DNA of 64,000 bases, taken from NCBI RefSeq assembly GCF_027497255.1, contig NZ_CP114903.1, positions 4,774,001-4,838,000 of the forward strand, in the 5' to 3' direction. How positions within the stretch are numbered: the stretch's first letter is position 1; each line of letters starts with the position of its first letter. Below, in pieces: positions 49,931 through 59,094 of this stretch. Below the pieces are notes generated by a model. It worked only from the letters and a program-made list of their open reading frames with translations. It did not search any database and was not told the origin of the DNA. The position numbers and the translations under genes were made by a program. This DNA comes from Micromonospora sp. WMMD882 (lineage in GTDB: Bacteria > Actinomycetota > Actinomycetes > Mycobacteriales > Micromonosporaceae).

Positions 49931-52669
49931 ATGTTCCCCACGGCTGGTGCGGCACTGATCCGAGTTGCCGCCTACCCGAGTGACCTGTCCTTTCCTCCCT
50001 GGCCCGACCTGACATCCGGTGGACCCGAGCAGTGGCAGGGGTGGCTGAGCCAGGCCTGGGCGCTGCCGGGGTTCGCGGCGGCCGTCGCCTCCGCCACCCC
50101 TCAGATGGCCGAACAGATCACCCGAGCCGTGACCGGCGAGCCGATCCCGCGGCACCGGCTTCGACGCCTGGTCGAGTCGACGGTCCGGTACCTGCTGAGG
50201 TGGACCACCCGCGCGACCCCGTTCGGCGCCTTCGCCGGGGTAGCTCCGGTCGAGCTCGGCGCTCGCGCGACAGTCCGCTGGGGCGAGGCGCACCACGAGG
50301 TGCCCCGGCCGGACGGGCAGTTCGTCGCCGAGCACACCGCGCGAGCCGAGCAGGACCTGACCCTCCTTCGCGACGTCGCCGTGGTGACGAACTCGCTGGG
50401 ATACCAACGTGGCGAGGTGTGGGTGCTGCCCTGCGCCCACGCCGCCGACGATCGCCGGTGGGACGTCGAGATCCGGCTGACCAAGCCGGTCCAGGCGGCG
50501 ATACGGGCAGCGAGCTCCCCGATCGGGTTCGCCGATCTCGCCACGAGAATCAGCCGGCTGGCGCCCGTCGGCATGGGCGCGGCCGAGCGGCTGCTGGCAT
50601 CGCTGGTACAGGCGGATGTACTGCTGTCGGCGCTGCGGCCGGCGATGACCGTCACCGACCCAGCCACGCACCTGGCCCACCACGTCACGCTGCCCGACCC
50701 CGGCGATCAGGTCGCCGTCGATCTGCGTGTCGACGCCTCGGTGACACTGCCCCCGGCGGTACTCCGCGAGGCGGGTCATGCGGCGTCGACGCTGGTGGCG
50801 GTGGCACCGCCCCTGCCGGGATGGGCGGAATACCACAGCGCGTTCGTTGAGCGGTGGGGTCCGGGTGCGGCGGTGCCGTTGCGCGACGTGCTGAACGTCC
50901 TGGGCTTTCCCGCCGGGTACCGGGGTTCGACCCGGCGCGTACCGGCGGTGTTCACCGCTCGCGACCGGCTGCTCGCGCAGCTCGCCCAGCAGTCGGCGTT
51001 GAACGGCTGCGCGGAGGTGATCCTCGACGACGAGCTGATCGGCTGCCTTCGGAAGGACGACGACCGGCCGCCGATCCCGCACGCCGAACTACGCTTCACC
51101 CTCGCCGCCGCGACCCCGCAGGACCTGGACCGAGGCGCGTTCACCTTGACGGTGGTCAGCGGATCCCGCCACGCCGGTGTTGCCGCCGGCCGGTTCCTCC
51201 ACCTGCTCACCGGCACGGAACTGGCATCGTTCCAGCGGGTCTACCAGAACCTGCCGACCGCCCTGCCCGACGCGCACACGGTGCAGCTGTCCGGCCCACC
51301 GCTGGACGCTCGCCTGGCCTCGGTCGCCCACACCCCTGAACTGCTGCCCGTCCTGCCTGTCGGGGACTTCCACCCCGACCCGCCCTGGACGGTCGCGGAC
51401 CTCGCGGTGACCGGCGACGGCCAGCGGCTGTGGTTGGTGTCGCGGACCACCGAGCGGCCGGTCGAGCCGCTGCTGTTCAACAGCGTGCTGCTACCCGGTC
51501 TCCAGCAACCGCTGATGCGATTCCTGACCGAGATCTGGACGGCGTTCACAGCTCCGTGCAGCAGATTCGACTGGGGGCACGCCCACGATCTGCCGTTCCT
51601 GCCCCGCGTTCGGCGCGGACGCAGCGTCCTGCATCCCGCCCGCTGGATCATCGATCGATCGGCCCTCCCGGCCACGGGGCCGTGGCACCAGTGGCGCGAC
51701 GCCTGGCAGCGCTACCGCGACCACCACCGGCTCCCGGGCGAGATCATGGTCGGCGACGACGATGTGCAGCTGCGTCTGGACCTGGACGACAACACCCACC
51801 TGGCAGTGCTGCGCACCCATCTCGGGCGGCACGCCCGTACCGTCGTCACCGAGGCCCCCGGACCGGCTGGCTGGATCGGCGGCAGGCCCGCCGAACTCCT
51901 GCTCACCCTCGCCCACGATTCACCAGCCAGGCCGCGCCGACCGGTCCGGGTCGCGACCACCGGGCTGCACCGGCCCGGACAGTCCCTGTGGTTGGAGATC
52001 CGGCTGTACGGGCGGCAGGACGACATCCTCACCGACCTCGCCCGCCAGGCCACCAACCTCCTACCCGAGGGCTGGTGGTTCCTGCGATACCCCGAACCCG
52101 AATCCCACCTGCGGCTCCGCATCCCCCTTCGAGAGGAAGGGCAGTTCGCCGGCGTCGCCAGGGATCTCGCCCAGTGGGCACAGCGCCTGGAACGCGACGG
52201 TGTCCTGCACGACTACACCCTGCACAGCTACCGGCCCGAGACCCGCTACGGCGCCGGGCCGACCCTCGCCGCCGCCGAAGCGGTGTTCGCCGCTGACTCC
52301 CGCGCCGCCCTGCAGCGGCTGACCGGCGACCGGCAGGCCACCACCGCCGCCGGAATGATCGCCATCGCCGACGCATTCACCGCCGACGGGCCGCGCTGGC
52401 TCGCCGAACGGGTCCCCCACCGCAGCGGCCCGCGCCTGAACCCCGCCCAACTCGACCTCGCCCGCACCCCCTACCGCGACCACGGTCTAGCAACGGCGTT
52501 GGCCACCTACCGAACTCTGGCCCACGCCGACGGCCTCGACCTCGACCAAGTGCTGGGCGACCTGCTGCACCTGCACCACGCCCGCATGATCGGCGTCGAC
52601 ACCGCCTCCGAACGGCACTGCCTGCGCCTGGCCCGAGCCATCGCCCGCACCCGCCAGGCAACGACATGA
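49931..52669 (+). CDS. lanB: Class I lantibiotic dehydratase
   Basis: 912 aa. Start of the Lant_dehydr_N domain: GAALIRVAAYPSDLSFPPWP; typical TRATPFGAFAGVAPVELGAR (about residues 93-112) and RDVLNVLGFPAGYR follow. From ~676 the SpaB_C elimination domain (LWLEIRLYGRQDDILTDLAR, WWFLRYPEPESHLRLRIPL, LHSYRPETRYGAGPTLAAAE) completes a full-length LanB. It glutamylates core Ser/Thr using Glu-tRNA and eliminates to Dha/Dhb. ATG 49931 has only weak Shine-Dalgarno (GGTGG). Its stop overlaps lanC. With lanC and the FxLD peptide it defines a class I locus. Confidence 0.9.
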   Translation: MFPTAGAALIRVAAYPSDLSFPPWPDLTSGGPEQWQGWLSQAWALPGFAAAVASATPQMAEQITRAVTGEPIPRHRLRRLVESTVRYLLRWTTRATPFGAFAGVAPVELGARATVRWGEAHHEVPRPDGQFVAEHTARAEQDLTLLRDVAVVTNSLGYQRGEVWVLPCAHAADDRRWDVEIRLTKPVQAAIRAASSPIGFADLATRISRLAPVGMGAAERLLASLVQADVLLSALRPAMTVTDPATHLAHHVTLPDPGDQVAVDLRVDASVTLPPAVLREAGHAASTLVAVAPPLPGWAEYHSAFVERWGPGAAVPLRDVLNVLGFPAGYRGSTRRVPAVFTARDRLLAQLAQQSALNGCAEVILDDELIGCLRKDDDRPPIPHAELRFTLAAATPQDLDRGAFTLTVVSGSRHAGVAAGRFLHLLTGTELASFQRVYQNLPTALPDAHTVQLSGPPLDARLASVAHTPELLPVLPVGDFHPDPPWTVADLAVTGDGQRLWLVSRTTERPVEPLLFNSVLLPGLQQPLMRFLTEIWTAFTAPCSRFDWGHAHDLPFLPRVRRGRSVLHPARWIIDRSALPATGPWHQWRDAWQRYRDHHRLPGEIMVGDDDVQLRLDLDDNTHLAVLRTHLGRHARTVVTEAPGPAGWIGGRPAELLLTLAHDSPARPRRPVRVATTGLHRPGQSLWLEIRLYGRQDDILTDLARQATNLLPEGWWFLRYPEPESHLRLRIPLREEGQFAGVARDLAQWAQRLERDGVLHDYTLHSYRPETRYGAGPTLAAAEAVFAADSRAALQRLTGDRQATTAAGMIAIADAFTADGPRWLAERVPHRSGPRLNPAQLDLARTPYRDHGLATALATYRTLAHADGLDLDQVLGDLLHLHHARMIGVDTASERHCLRLARAIARTRQATT

Positions 52670-53739
52670 ACACCGGCCAGTCCCTCGCCGAAGGGGCGGC
52701 CGGCGTCGCCCTCCTGCACCTGGAAACCGGCAAATGGCCGGCCGCGTACGCGGCACTGCGGGACGCCACCGCCAACGGCGTCAGCATCGCCGCGGGCGCC
52801 AGCCTCTTCTACGGCGCCCCCGCGCTCGCCTTCGTCCTCGCCACGACCGACCACCCACGCCTCGCCCGCGCACGATCGACCGCCGCATCCGGAACCGCCA
52901 CCGTGACACGCCACCGGCTGCACGCAGCTCACCGCCGCATCGACTCCCGCCACCAACCGCACTACGCCGAGTACGACCTCATCCGCGGCCTGACCGGCCT
53001 CGGTGTCGCCCTGCGTCATCTCGGCGACCACGACCTGCTCCGCCAGGTACTGGACTATCTGGTCCGGCTCACCGAACCCCTCAACGACCTCCCCGGCTGG
53101 TGGTGCGCCGACGGACCCGACCGCAACCAGCCGCCACCACCCGGAGGCCACGCCAACCACGGGCTCGCCCACGGCATCACCGGCCCCCTCGCACTACTCG
53201 CCCTCGCCCTGCGTGACGGCACCACCGTCGCCGGACACGCTGAGGCGATCACCCGCATCAGCCGATGGCTGGACACCTGGCAGCAACACACCGGCGACAC
53301 CACCTGGTGGCCGCAAACCCTCACCCTCGCCGACCTGCACCACGGCACACCAGCACAGCAGCAGCCGCTACGCCCGTCCTGGTGCTACGGCACCCCCGGC
53401 ATCGCCCGCGCCCAGCAACTCGCCGCCCTCGCCCTACACGACACCACCCGCCAGCGCCTCGCCGAAGCCGCGTTCACCACCTGCGTCAACGACCCCGCAC
53501 AGATCCGCCGCCTCACCGACCGCAGCCTCTGCCACGGCACCGCCGGGCTCCTCACCACCGGCCGCCGCATCGCCGCCGACGCCCTCTCACCGATACCCCT
53601 CACCCCACTGACACGCCTCCACCAACACACCGCCCCCGCCGACGACGAACCCACCGGACTCCTCGACGGCACCACAGGCTCTGCCCTCGTCGCAGCCGCC
53701 ACCACCACCTCGTGGGACGCCTGCCTCCTGCTCAGCTGA
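52666..53739 (+). CDS. lanC: Lanthipeptide cyclase (LanC)
   Basis: 357 aa, ATG 52666 overlapping lanB. Cyclase motifs: LIRGLTGLGVALRHLGD, GLAHGITGPLALLALAL, PSWCYGTPGIARAQQLAALA (first Cys zinc ligand) and RSLCHGTAGLLTTGRRI (Cys-His zinc ligands), then GLLDGTTGSALVAAAT. It adds Cys thiols to Dha/Dhb to form (methyl)lanthionine. It is shorter than NisC (414 aa), mostly at the N-terminus, which is usual in FxLD loci. All three zinc ligands are present. Confidence 0.9.
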   Translation: MNTGQSLAEGAAGVALLHLETGKWPAAYAALRDATANGVSIAAGASLFYGAPALAFVLATTDHPRLARARSTAASGTATVTRHRLHAAHRRIDSRHQPHYAEYDLIRGLTGLGVALRHLGDHDLLRQVLDYLVRLTEPLNDLPGWWCADGPDRNQPPPPGGHANHGLAHGITGPLALLALALRDGTTVAGHAEAITRISRWLDTWQQHTGDTTWWPQTLTLADLHHGTPAQQQPLRPSWCYGTPGIARAQQLAALALHDTTRQRLAEAAFTTCVNDPAQIRRLTDRSLCHGTAGLLTTGRRIAADALSPIPLTPLTRLHQHTAPADDEPTGLLDGTTGSALVAAATTTSWDACLLLS

Positions 53740-53753
53740 CGAAAGGCACCCCG

Positions 53754-54521
53754 TTGAAAGAAACCCCCTGGGAACAGATCACCATCGCCTACCCCGGACA
53801 GAGCCGCCAAGAACGCGAACAGCAGGCGATCCCCCACCTCAGCCGGGTTCTACCCGCCGCCGAGACCGATGGCCTCATCACCGCCTGGTGGTTCATGCGC
53901 AAAGGACCCTGGCGAATCCGCTACCTACCCGCCACGACGCACGACGGCTCCGACCCGGTACGCCGCCTGCTCACCGACACGGTCACCTGGACCAGCGACA
54001 TCTACGAACCCGAGACCCACGCCTTCGGCGGACCCGACGCGATGGACGCCGCCCACACCCTGTTCCACCACGACAGCCGCCACCTGCTCACCTACCTCGA
54101 CGCTCATCCGACGGACCGGCGGGAACGCTCACTCATCCTGTGCACCGCACTCATGCGCGCCGCCGGACTGGACCTCAACGAACAAGGCGACGTATGGGCA
54201 CGAGTCGCCGAACACCGTGCCGAGCACCTCACCTGGCAACCCGCCCCCAGCACGTGGGCGGCTTTCACCGGCAAGGTCCGCCACCTGCAACTCGGCACAG
54301 CCCGCACCACCGACGACTGGCAAACCGCGTTCGACAACGCCGGCACAGCCCTCCGAGGCCTACGCGAAACCGGGAAACTCACACGTGGACTACGCGCCGT
54401 CATCGCAGAACACGTGATCTTCCACTGGAACCGGATCGGGATCCCCGCCACCACCCAAGCCACACTCGCTCAAGCGGCCAACGAAGCCATCTTCGGCAGC
54501 GCGGAGGAGCCACGAGCATGA
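53754..54521 (+). CDS. Stand-alone SpaB_C / thiopeptide-type bacteriocin biosynthesis protein
   Basis: 255 aa from TTG 53754, 7 nt after GAAAGG; no ATG/GTG is available near. WEQITIAYPGQSRQEREQQA, LITAWWFMRKGPWRIRYLPA, SDIYEPETHAFGGPDAMDAA and LHFHHDSRHLLTYLD-like text are hallmarks of the SpaB_C family, the glutamate-elimination domain of split dehydratases. It is curious here because LanB already contains this domain. A second elimination, amine-adding (PEARL-like) or chaperone role is possible. It overlaps regulator 2 (ATGA). Confidence 0.82.
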   Translation: MKETPWEQITIAYPGQSRQEREQQAIPHLSRVLPAAETDGLITAWWFMRKGPWRIRYLPATTHDGSDPVRRLLTDTVTWTSDIYEPETHAFGGPDAMDAAHTLFHHDSRHLLTYLDAHPTDRRERSLILCTALMRAAGLDLNEQGDVWARVAEHRAEHLTWQPAPSTWAAFTGKVRHLQLGTARTTDDWQTAFDNAGTALRGLRETGKLTRGLRAVIAEHVIFHWNRIGIPATTQATLAQAANEAIFGSAEEPRA

Positions 54522-56074
54522 TCGATCCACAACAGCTCCAAGAGACCAAGCAGGCGCTCGGCAAACGACTCCGTGACCTGCGGAAAGCCCGTGGCCTCCG
54601 GCAGAAGGACGTTGCGGAGCAGGTCCTCAGCACCCGCAGCACGGTGGCGAACGTCGAGGCCGGCAGGCAGGTGGTCGACCGAATCTTCTGGCAGCAGTGC
54701 GACGCTCTGTTGCAGGCGGGTGGCCAGCTGACCAGCGGTTACGACGCCTACCGCCGGCTGGAGCAGCAGCACCACGCGGAGCGGGACGAGGCCGCGCGGC
54801 GAGCCCGATGGGGCGCGGCCGCAGACACCACGCCTGCCCGCGACGACCGGGGCTCCGGCCTCGTGGCGCTTCGCCAGCTGCTTTCGTCGAAGGGTCGACC
54901 GGATCCGGATCCCTCGCTGGCGACGGTGTCCCTCCTTGAGCAGGCCGCAGGCGGAGTGGGGCAGGGCCTGACGCTGGCCGCGCCCCGTGGGCAGTATTTC
55001 CCCGGTGCGGCCATCGATGTGGAGGTGTATCCGGCCGTAGACGACGGAAGGATCCTCGCCACGATCCCCCGGGCCGATGCTGGCCGGCAGTGGCAGCGTT
55101 CCCTGCAGCGTCGCCTCGTCGCCGGGCGGGTCAGCAGCCCCACCGGCGACGGCCTGTTCGCGCTGGACTCCCGGCAAGCATCACGGCGCCTGGTTGATAT
55201 CGGCGACGACGCCCGCCTGCTCATCCCCCGCGTCTACCGGCTCGACGCGATCACCGCGGCGGTGCTGTGGGCCGTGGCAAACCTCGACCAGGCGCTGCTG
55301 CTCGACGACGCCCCGCTGGAAGCGTCGCGGGCCGCCGCCGCGCGGTACAGCCACCTGACCCGGTCCGCCGTGAGCGGCGACATCGCGCAGGACCTGGACA
55401 CCGTGTCGCGGATGTGGCTTGGCTCCGCATTCTGCGCTGACCACATCAGCCGCCACTCTGCCGAGCTCACCGAGGTGCCCACCTACTGGACGCGGGAACA
55501 GCACGGCGAGGAGGCCAGCACCTGGCTGCTGTTCGGGCACAAGCTGCGCTACCTGGAGGAGACCGCCGGACGGCTCGCGAACAGCGCCCAGCACGCGACG
55601 AGAATGTTCTGTGTCCCCCCGGCCGCCGTTTCGACATCGGCGGAGCCGGAACGGATCCTCCTGCTGCTGGCGGTCGCGTTGATGGAGTCCTTCGGCATCA
55701 ACGTCGCGGTCACCGACGAGCCGGAGTACAGCGTACTTCCCGGCCTGGTCCTGACCCAGCGGCGTGCGATCGTGGCGAGCTGGATCCGGGCGGACGGCGT
55801 CTGGCACGTCGACGTCACCGACCAGCGCTCCACGCTGGCCGAGTACCGCGACGCCGTCGGACACGTGCGGGCACACTCCGTGATCGACGCCGACACCGCC
55901 TGCCGCCGCCTGCAGGCCTTCGCCGACTACCTCGACCTCGACTGGGCCTGGCTTCGCACCCGCTGCGCCGAACTCGGAGAGCACGGCCTGGCCGGAATCG
56001 CCGAACCCCGTAGCCGCCTGCTCTCCCTCGACGGCGTCGACCGCGCGTGCCGCTTCGTCGCCTCCCTGCCGTAA
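54518..56074 (+). CDS. XRE-family regulator with distinct sensor domain (regulator 2)
   Basis: 518 aa, ATG 54518. The N-terminal ~110 residues (LQETKQALGKRLRDLRKARG, VLSTRSTVANVEAGRQVVDR, EAARRARWG) are a close paralogue of regulator 1. The C-terminal ~400 residues differ: GQYFPGAAIDVEVYPAVDDG, RVYRLDAITAAVLWAVANLD, FCADHISRHSAELTEVPTYW and VWHVDVTDQRSTLAEYRDAV. They resemble uncharacterised C-terminal domains of actinobacterial XRE proteins. It is the last gene of the precursor operon, likely feedback control. Both regulators may compete for the same TGTCGA operators. Confidence 0.78.
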   Translation: MIDPQQLQETKQALGKRLRDLRKARGLRQKDVAEQVLSTRSTVANVEAGRQVVDRIFWQQCDALLQAGGQLTSGYDAYRRLEQQHHAERDEAARRARWGAAADTTPARDDRGSGLVALRQLLSSKGRPDPDPSLATVSLLEQAAGGVGQGLTLAAPRGQYFPGAAIDVEVYPAVDDGRILATIPRADAGRQWQRSLQRRLVAGRVSSPTGDGLFALDSRQASRRLVDIGDDARLLIPRVYRLDAITAAVLWAVANLDQALLLDDAPLEASRAAAARYSHLTRSAVSGDIAQDLDTVSRMWLGSAFCADHISRHSAELTEVPTYWTREQHGEEASTWLLFGHKLRYLEETAGRLANSAQHATRMFCVPPAAVSTSAEPERILLLLAVALMESFGINVAVTDEPEYSVLPGLVLTQRRAIVASWIRADGVWHVDVTDQRSTLAEYRDAVGHVRAHSVIDADTACRRLQAFADYLDLDWAWLRTRCAELGEHGLAGIAEPRSRLLSLDGVDRACRFVASLP

Positions 56075-56117
56075 TAGGCTCCCCGCACCACCAGCGAAAC
56101 GCCGGAAGGGATCCTCC

Positions 56118-57209
56118 ATGTCCTCGATCTCGACAACGTCCGCGCCACGGGTGGTGGTGTTCGGCCTCGGTGGCACCATCGCCATGAGCAGCACGGACGG
56201 CGGTGCCGTCACTCCGGCCCTGTCCGCCCAGCAGCTCGTCGACGCCGTGCCCGGGCTGGCCGCCACCGGGATCGAGATCGAGGTGACGGACTTCCGCCGC
56301 CGCCCCGGCGCGTCGCTCACCTTCGCCGACCTCACCGAACTCGCCACCGCCGCCACCCAGCTGCTGGCGAACGGCGCGGTCGGCGTCGTGGTCACCCAGG
56401 GAACCGACACGATCGAAGAGACCGCCTACCTGCTCGACCTGCTCCACCACCGGCCCGAACCGATCGTCGTCACCGGCGCGATGCGCAACCCCACCCTCGC
56501 CGGCGCCGACGGGCCCGCCAACATCCTCGCCGCCATCCGCACCGCCGCCGCCCCGGCCGCCCACGGGCAAGGCTGCCTCGTCGTTCTCGCCGACGAGATC
56601 CACGCCGCCCGCTGGGTCACCAAGACCCACTCGACCAGCGGCGCCACCTTCCGCTCCCTCGACACCGGCCCACTCGGCTACGTCCTCGAAGGCACAGCGC
56701 GGATGCTGACCCGGCTGCCGCACCGGCTGACCATCCCGCTCCCGAGCCCGACCGAGCAGGCCAAGACCCTCGTCGGCCTCTACACCGTCACCCTCGACGA
56801 CGACCCCGCCCTCCTCGACGCCATCGGCGCCCGCGTCGACGGCCTCGTCATCGCCGGCTTCGGCGTCGGCCACGTCCCCGAACCACTCGCCGACGCCCTC
56901 ACCACCCTCGCCGGCCGGATCCCGGTCGTCCTCGCCTCCCGCACCCCAGCCGGACCAACCCTCACCCGCACCTACGGCTTCCCCGGCTCCGAACAGGACC
57001 TCATCAGCCGCGGCCTCATCCCCGCCGGCTGGCTCCACCCCTACAAAGCCCGCATCCTGCTACGGACCCTCCTCGCCACCGGAGCGAAACCCCAGGACAT
57101 CGCTGCGGCGGTCACCACCGCAGGCGGGACCACCGAGCCCGCCGCCTGGCCCTGGCCCACACCCATTACCAGCAACGACCAGTCGGAGACGAGCACGACG
57201 GATGCGTAG
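56118..57209 (+). CDS. Asparaginase-family amidohydrolase
   Basis: 363 aa. Signature 1 is VVFGLGGTIAMSSTDGG with the catalytic Thr in GGTIA; signature 2 is GVVVTQGTDTIEETAYLLDL with the second catalytic Thr; KTHSTSGATFRSLDTGPLGY is also typical. It hydrolyses Asn or a related amide. No signal peptide, so cytosolic. ATG 56118 follows GGAAGG. It lies 43 nt after regulator 2. Co-localisation with Asp-modifying methyltransferases is suggestive, but a direct role in the lanthipeptide is not shown. Confidence 0.85.
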   Translation: MSSISTTSAPRVVVFGLGGTIAMSSTDGGAVTPALSAQQLVDAVPGLAATGIEIEVTDFRRRPGASLTFADLTELATAATQLLANGAVGVVVTQGTDTIEETAYLLDLLHHRPEPIVVTGAMRNPTLAGADGPANILAAIRTAAAPAAHGQGCLVVLADEIHAARWVTKTHSTSGATFRSLDTGPLGYVLEGTARMLTRLPHRLTIPLPSPTEQAKTLVGLYTVTLDDDPALLDAIGARVDGLVIAGFGVGHVPEPLADALTTLAGRIPVVLASRTPAGPTLTRTYGFPGSEQDLISRGLIPAGWLHPYKARILLRTLLATGAKPQDIAAAVTTAGGTTEPAAWPWPTPITSNDQSETSTTDA

Positions 57210-57660
57210 CCACGACCTCACCCCCGGACGCATGATCGGCGTCGTCTTCGACCACGGCGACGACTTCCACACCGCCCTCACCGACGCCTGCCGCACCCAC
57301 GACATCAAACAGGGCTACATTCCCGTCTTCATCGCCGGCCTGTCCACCGCCAAGATCGTCGGCACCTGCCAACGCCTCGACAACCCCGAAGCCCCCGTCT
57401 GGTCACACGTCGACCTCACCAACATCGAAGCCCTCGGCGGCGGCACCATCGCCTGGGACGACACCACCCAGACCATCCAGCCCCACATCCACATCACCGT
57501 CGGCCTGAAAGAACACAGCGCCACCGCACACACCAGCCACCTGCTCGACGCCACCGTCCAGTTCCTCACCGAGATGCTCATCATCGAGATCACCTCACCG
57601 CATATGCACCGACTACCGAACCCGGACCTGCACGACGTGCCACAACTGCGCTTCGATTAG
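57202..57660 (+). CDS. PPC/DUF296-domain protein
   Basis: 152 aa, ATG 57202 overlapping the asparaginase gene by 8 nt. MIGVVFDHGDDFHTALTDAC, HDIKQGYIPVFIAGLSTAKI and QPHIHITVGLKEHSATAHT match the PPC (DUF296) domain, a small trimeric fold found alone in bacteria and with AT-hooks in plants. The bacterial role is unclear. The histidines in HIHITVG may bind metal. It forms a two-gene unit with the asparaginase. Confidence 0.8.
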   Translation: MRSHDLTPGRMIGVVFDHGDDFHTALTDACRTHDIKQGYIPVFIAGLSTAKIVGTCQRLDNPEAPVWSHVDLTNIEALGGGTIAWDDTTQTIQPHIHITVGLKEHSATAHTSHLLDATVQFLTEMLIIEITSPHMHRLPNPDLHDVPQLRFD

Positions 57661-57936
57661 CGGACGGCTCATTTCCTGCTCATCATCGGTGGTGGTCGGG
57701 GCACACTGGACGAGGTCGATGTCGCTACGTCGATGGGCAAGAAGATGCTGCCCTTCGCCGCGACCGGCGGGACAGCCCGTGCTGTCATGGCCCGGATGCG
57801 GGCCGACGTAGCCTTGCGGTCGTGGCTGCCCGGGGACATGTTCGCCGCGCTTGAGGCCTGCGCCGTGGCGGAGGATTTCACCAGGCTCGTCGAGCAGATC
57901 ATCTCCACCGACCTGAGGAGCTCGCCCCGTGAGTAG
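57661..57936 (+). pseudogene. 5'-truncated SLOG/LOG-like gene relic
   Basis: The frame after the PPC stop reads AHFLLIIGGGRGTLDEVDVA then TSMGKKMLPFAATGGTARAV and ends IISTDLRSSPRE. GGGxGTLDE and the LPxAATGG segment are typical of SLOG-superfamily (LOG/TIR-like sensor) domains. Everything before this glycine-rich motif is missing, and the stop of the PPC gene lies in frame immediately upstream, so no full product can be made. Its stop overlaps the start of the RibD gene (GTGA region). Confidence 0.6.
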
Positions 57937-59086
57937 TAGGCGGCCGTACGTCCTGCTGAGCTGCGCCATGTCCATCGACGGCTACCTGGACGACACCACG
58001 ACGACGAGGCTGTTGCTGTCCAACGACGCCGACTTCGACCGCGTCAACGCCGTACGGGCCGGGTGCGACGCGATCCTCGTCGGAGCCACCACCATCAGGA
58101 AGGACAACCCCCGGCTGCTCGTACGGTCCCAGGCCCGCCGGGACGCCCGGACCGCACGCGGTCTGCCGGCCTCACCCACGAAGGTCACCATGACCGGTCA
58201 CGGCGACCTCGACCCGGACGCGCAGTTCTTCCGCGCCGGTGACACCGAGAAGATCGTGTACTGCGCCACCCCCGGATGGGACAAGGCCCAGCGACGACTC
58301 GCCGGTGTGGCCACGGTCGTGGACGCCGGCGACCCGGCCGACCCACGCCGTGTCGTCGAGGACCTGGCGTCGCGTGGCATCACACGGTTGATGGTCGAAG
58401 GTGGCGGCAGCATCCACACCCAGTTCCTCACCGCCGGACTCGCCGACGAACTCCACCTCGTCATCGCGCCCTTCTTCGTCGGCGACTTGAAGGCGCCCCG
58501 CTTCGTCAGCGACGGGGCCTTCCCCTGGAACCCCGGCAACCACGCCCAGCTCGTCGAGACCCGCCGATTCGGCGACGTCGTCCTACTGCCGCTACGCCTT
58601 CTCCCCCCGGCAAGGCCAGGCATGACCGACCAGCAGGACCTCGACCGGCAGTGGCTGCAAGCCGCTATCGATCTGTCCCGCCGCTGCCCGGTGGTGGAGA
58701 CCGCCTACGCCGTCGGCGCCGTCATCGTCGACCGCCACGGCCACGAGGTCAGCCGGGGCTTCTCCCGGGAGACCGACTCCCACGTCCACGCCGAGGAATC
58801 CGCCCTCGCCAAACTCGCCGCCACCGGAGTCGACCTGACCGGCGCGACGATCTACACGTCACTCGAACCGTGCAGCGTCCGCAAGTCCCGCCCCCACCCC
58901 TGCGCCGTGCTGATCATCACCGCCGGGATCACCCGGGTCGTCCTCGCCCTACGCGAGCCACCCCTCTTCGTCACCTGCCACGGCGTCGAACTCCTCCACA
59001 CCGCAGGCGTCGAGGTCATCGAGATACCCGAACTCGCCGACCAGGTCAGAACGATCAACGCACACCTACCCGGCATCGGCGGATAG
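57929..59086 (+). CDS. RibD-like bifunctional enzyme with reversed domain order
   Basis: 385 aa from GTG 57929. Residues ~5-225 are a RibD_C/dihydrofolate-reductase-like domain (VLLSCAMSIDGYLDD, AVRAGCDAILVGATTIRKDN, ITRLMVEGGGSIHTQFLTAG). Residues ~240-375 are a cytidine/deoxycytidylate-type deaminase with the zinc site HVHAEESALAKL (about 286) and LEPCSVRKSRPHPC (about 311). Canonical RibD is deaminase first and reductase second. Both activities act on the pyrimidine intermediate of riboflavin synthesis. No other rib gene is near, so the enzyme may serve a specialised pathway. Confidence 0.85.
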   Translation: MSSRRPYVLLSCAMSIDGYLDDTTTTRLLLSNDADFDRVNAVRAGCDAILVGATTIRKDNPRLLVRSQARRDARTARGLPASPTKVTMTGHGDLDPDAQFFRAGDTEKIVYCATPGWDKAQRRLAGVATVVDAGDPADPRRVVEDLASRGITRLMVEGGGSIHTQFLTAGLADELHLVIAPFFVGDLKAPRFVSDGAFPWNPGNHAQLVETRRFGDVVLLPLRLLPPARPGMTDQQDLDRQWLQAAIDLSRRCPVVETAYAVGAVIVDRHGHEVSRGFSRETDSHVHAEESALAKLAATGVDLTGATIYTSLEPCSVRKSRPHPCAVLIITAGITRVVLALREPPLFVTCHGVELLHTAGVEVIEIPELADQVRTINAHLPGIGG

Positions 59087-59094
59087 CCGGCAGG

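Noticed and set aside
56118..57660. Asparaginase and PPC genes as lanthipeptide tailoring enzymes
   Set aside because: They form a separate two-gene unit 43 nt after the last cluster gene. No published precedent known to me, and nothing in the sequence ties them to the peptide beyond proximity.
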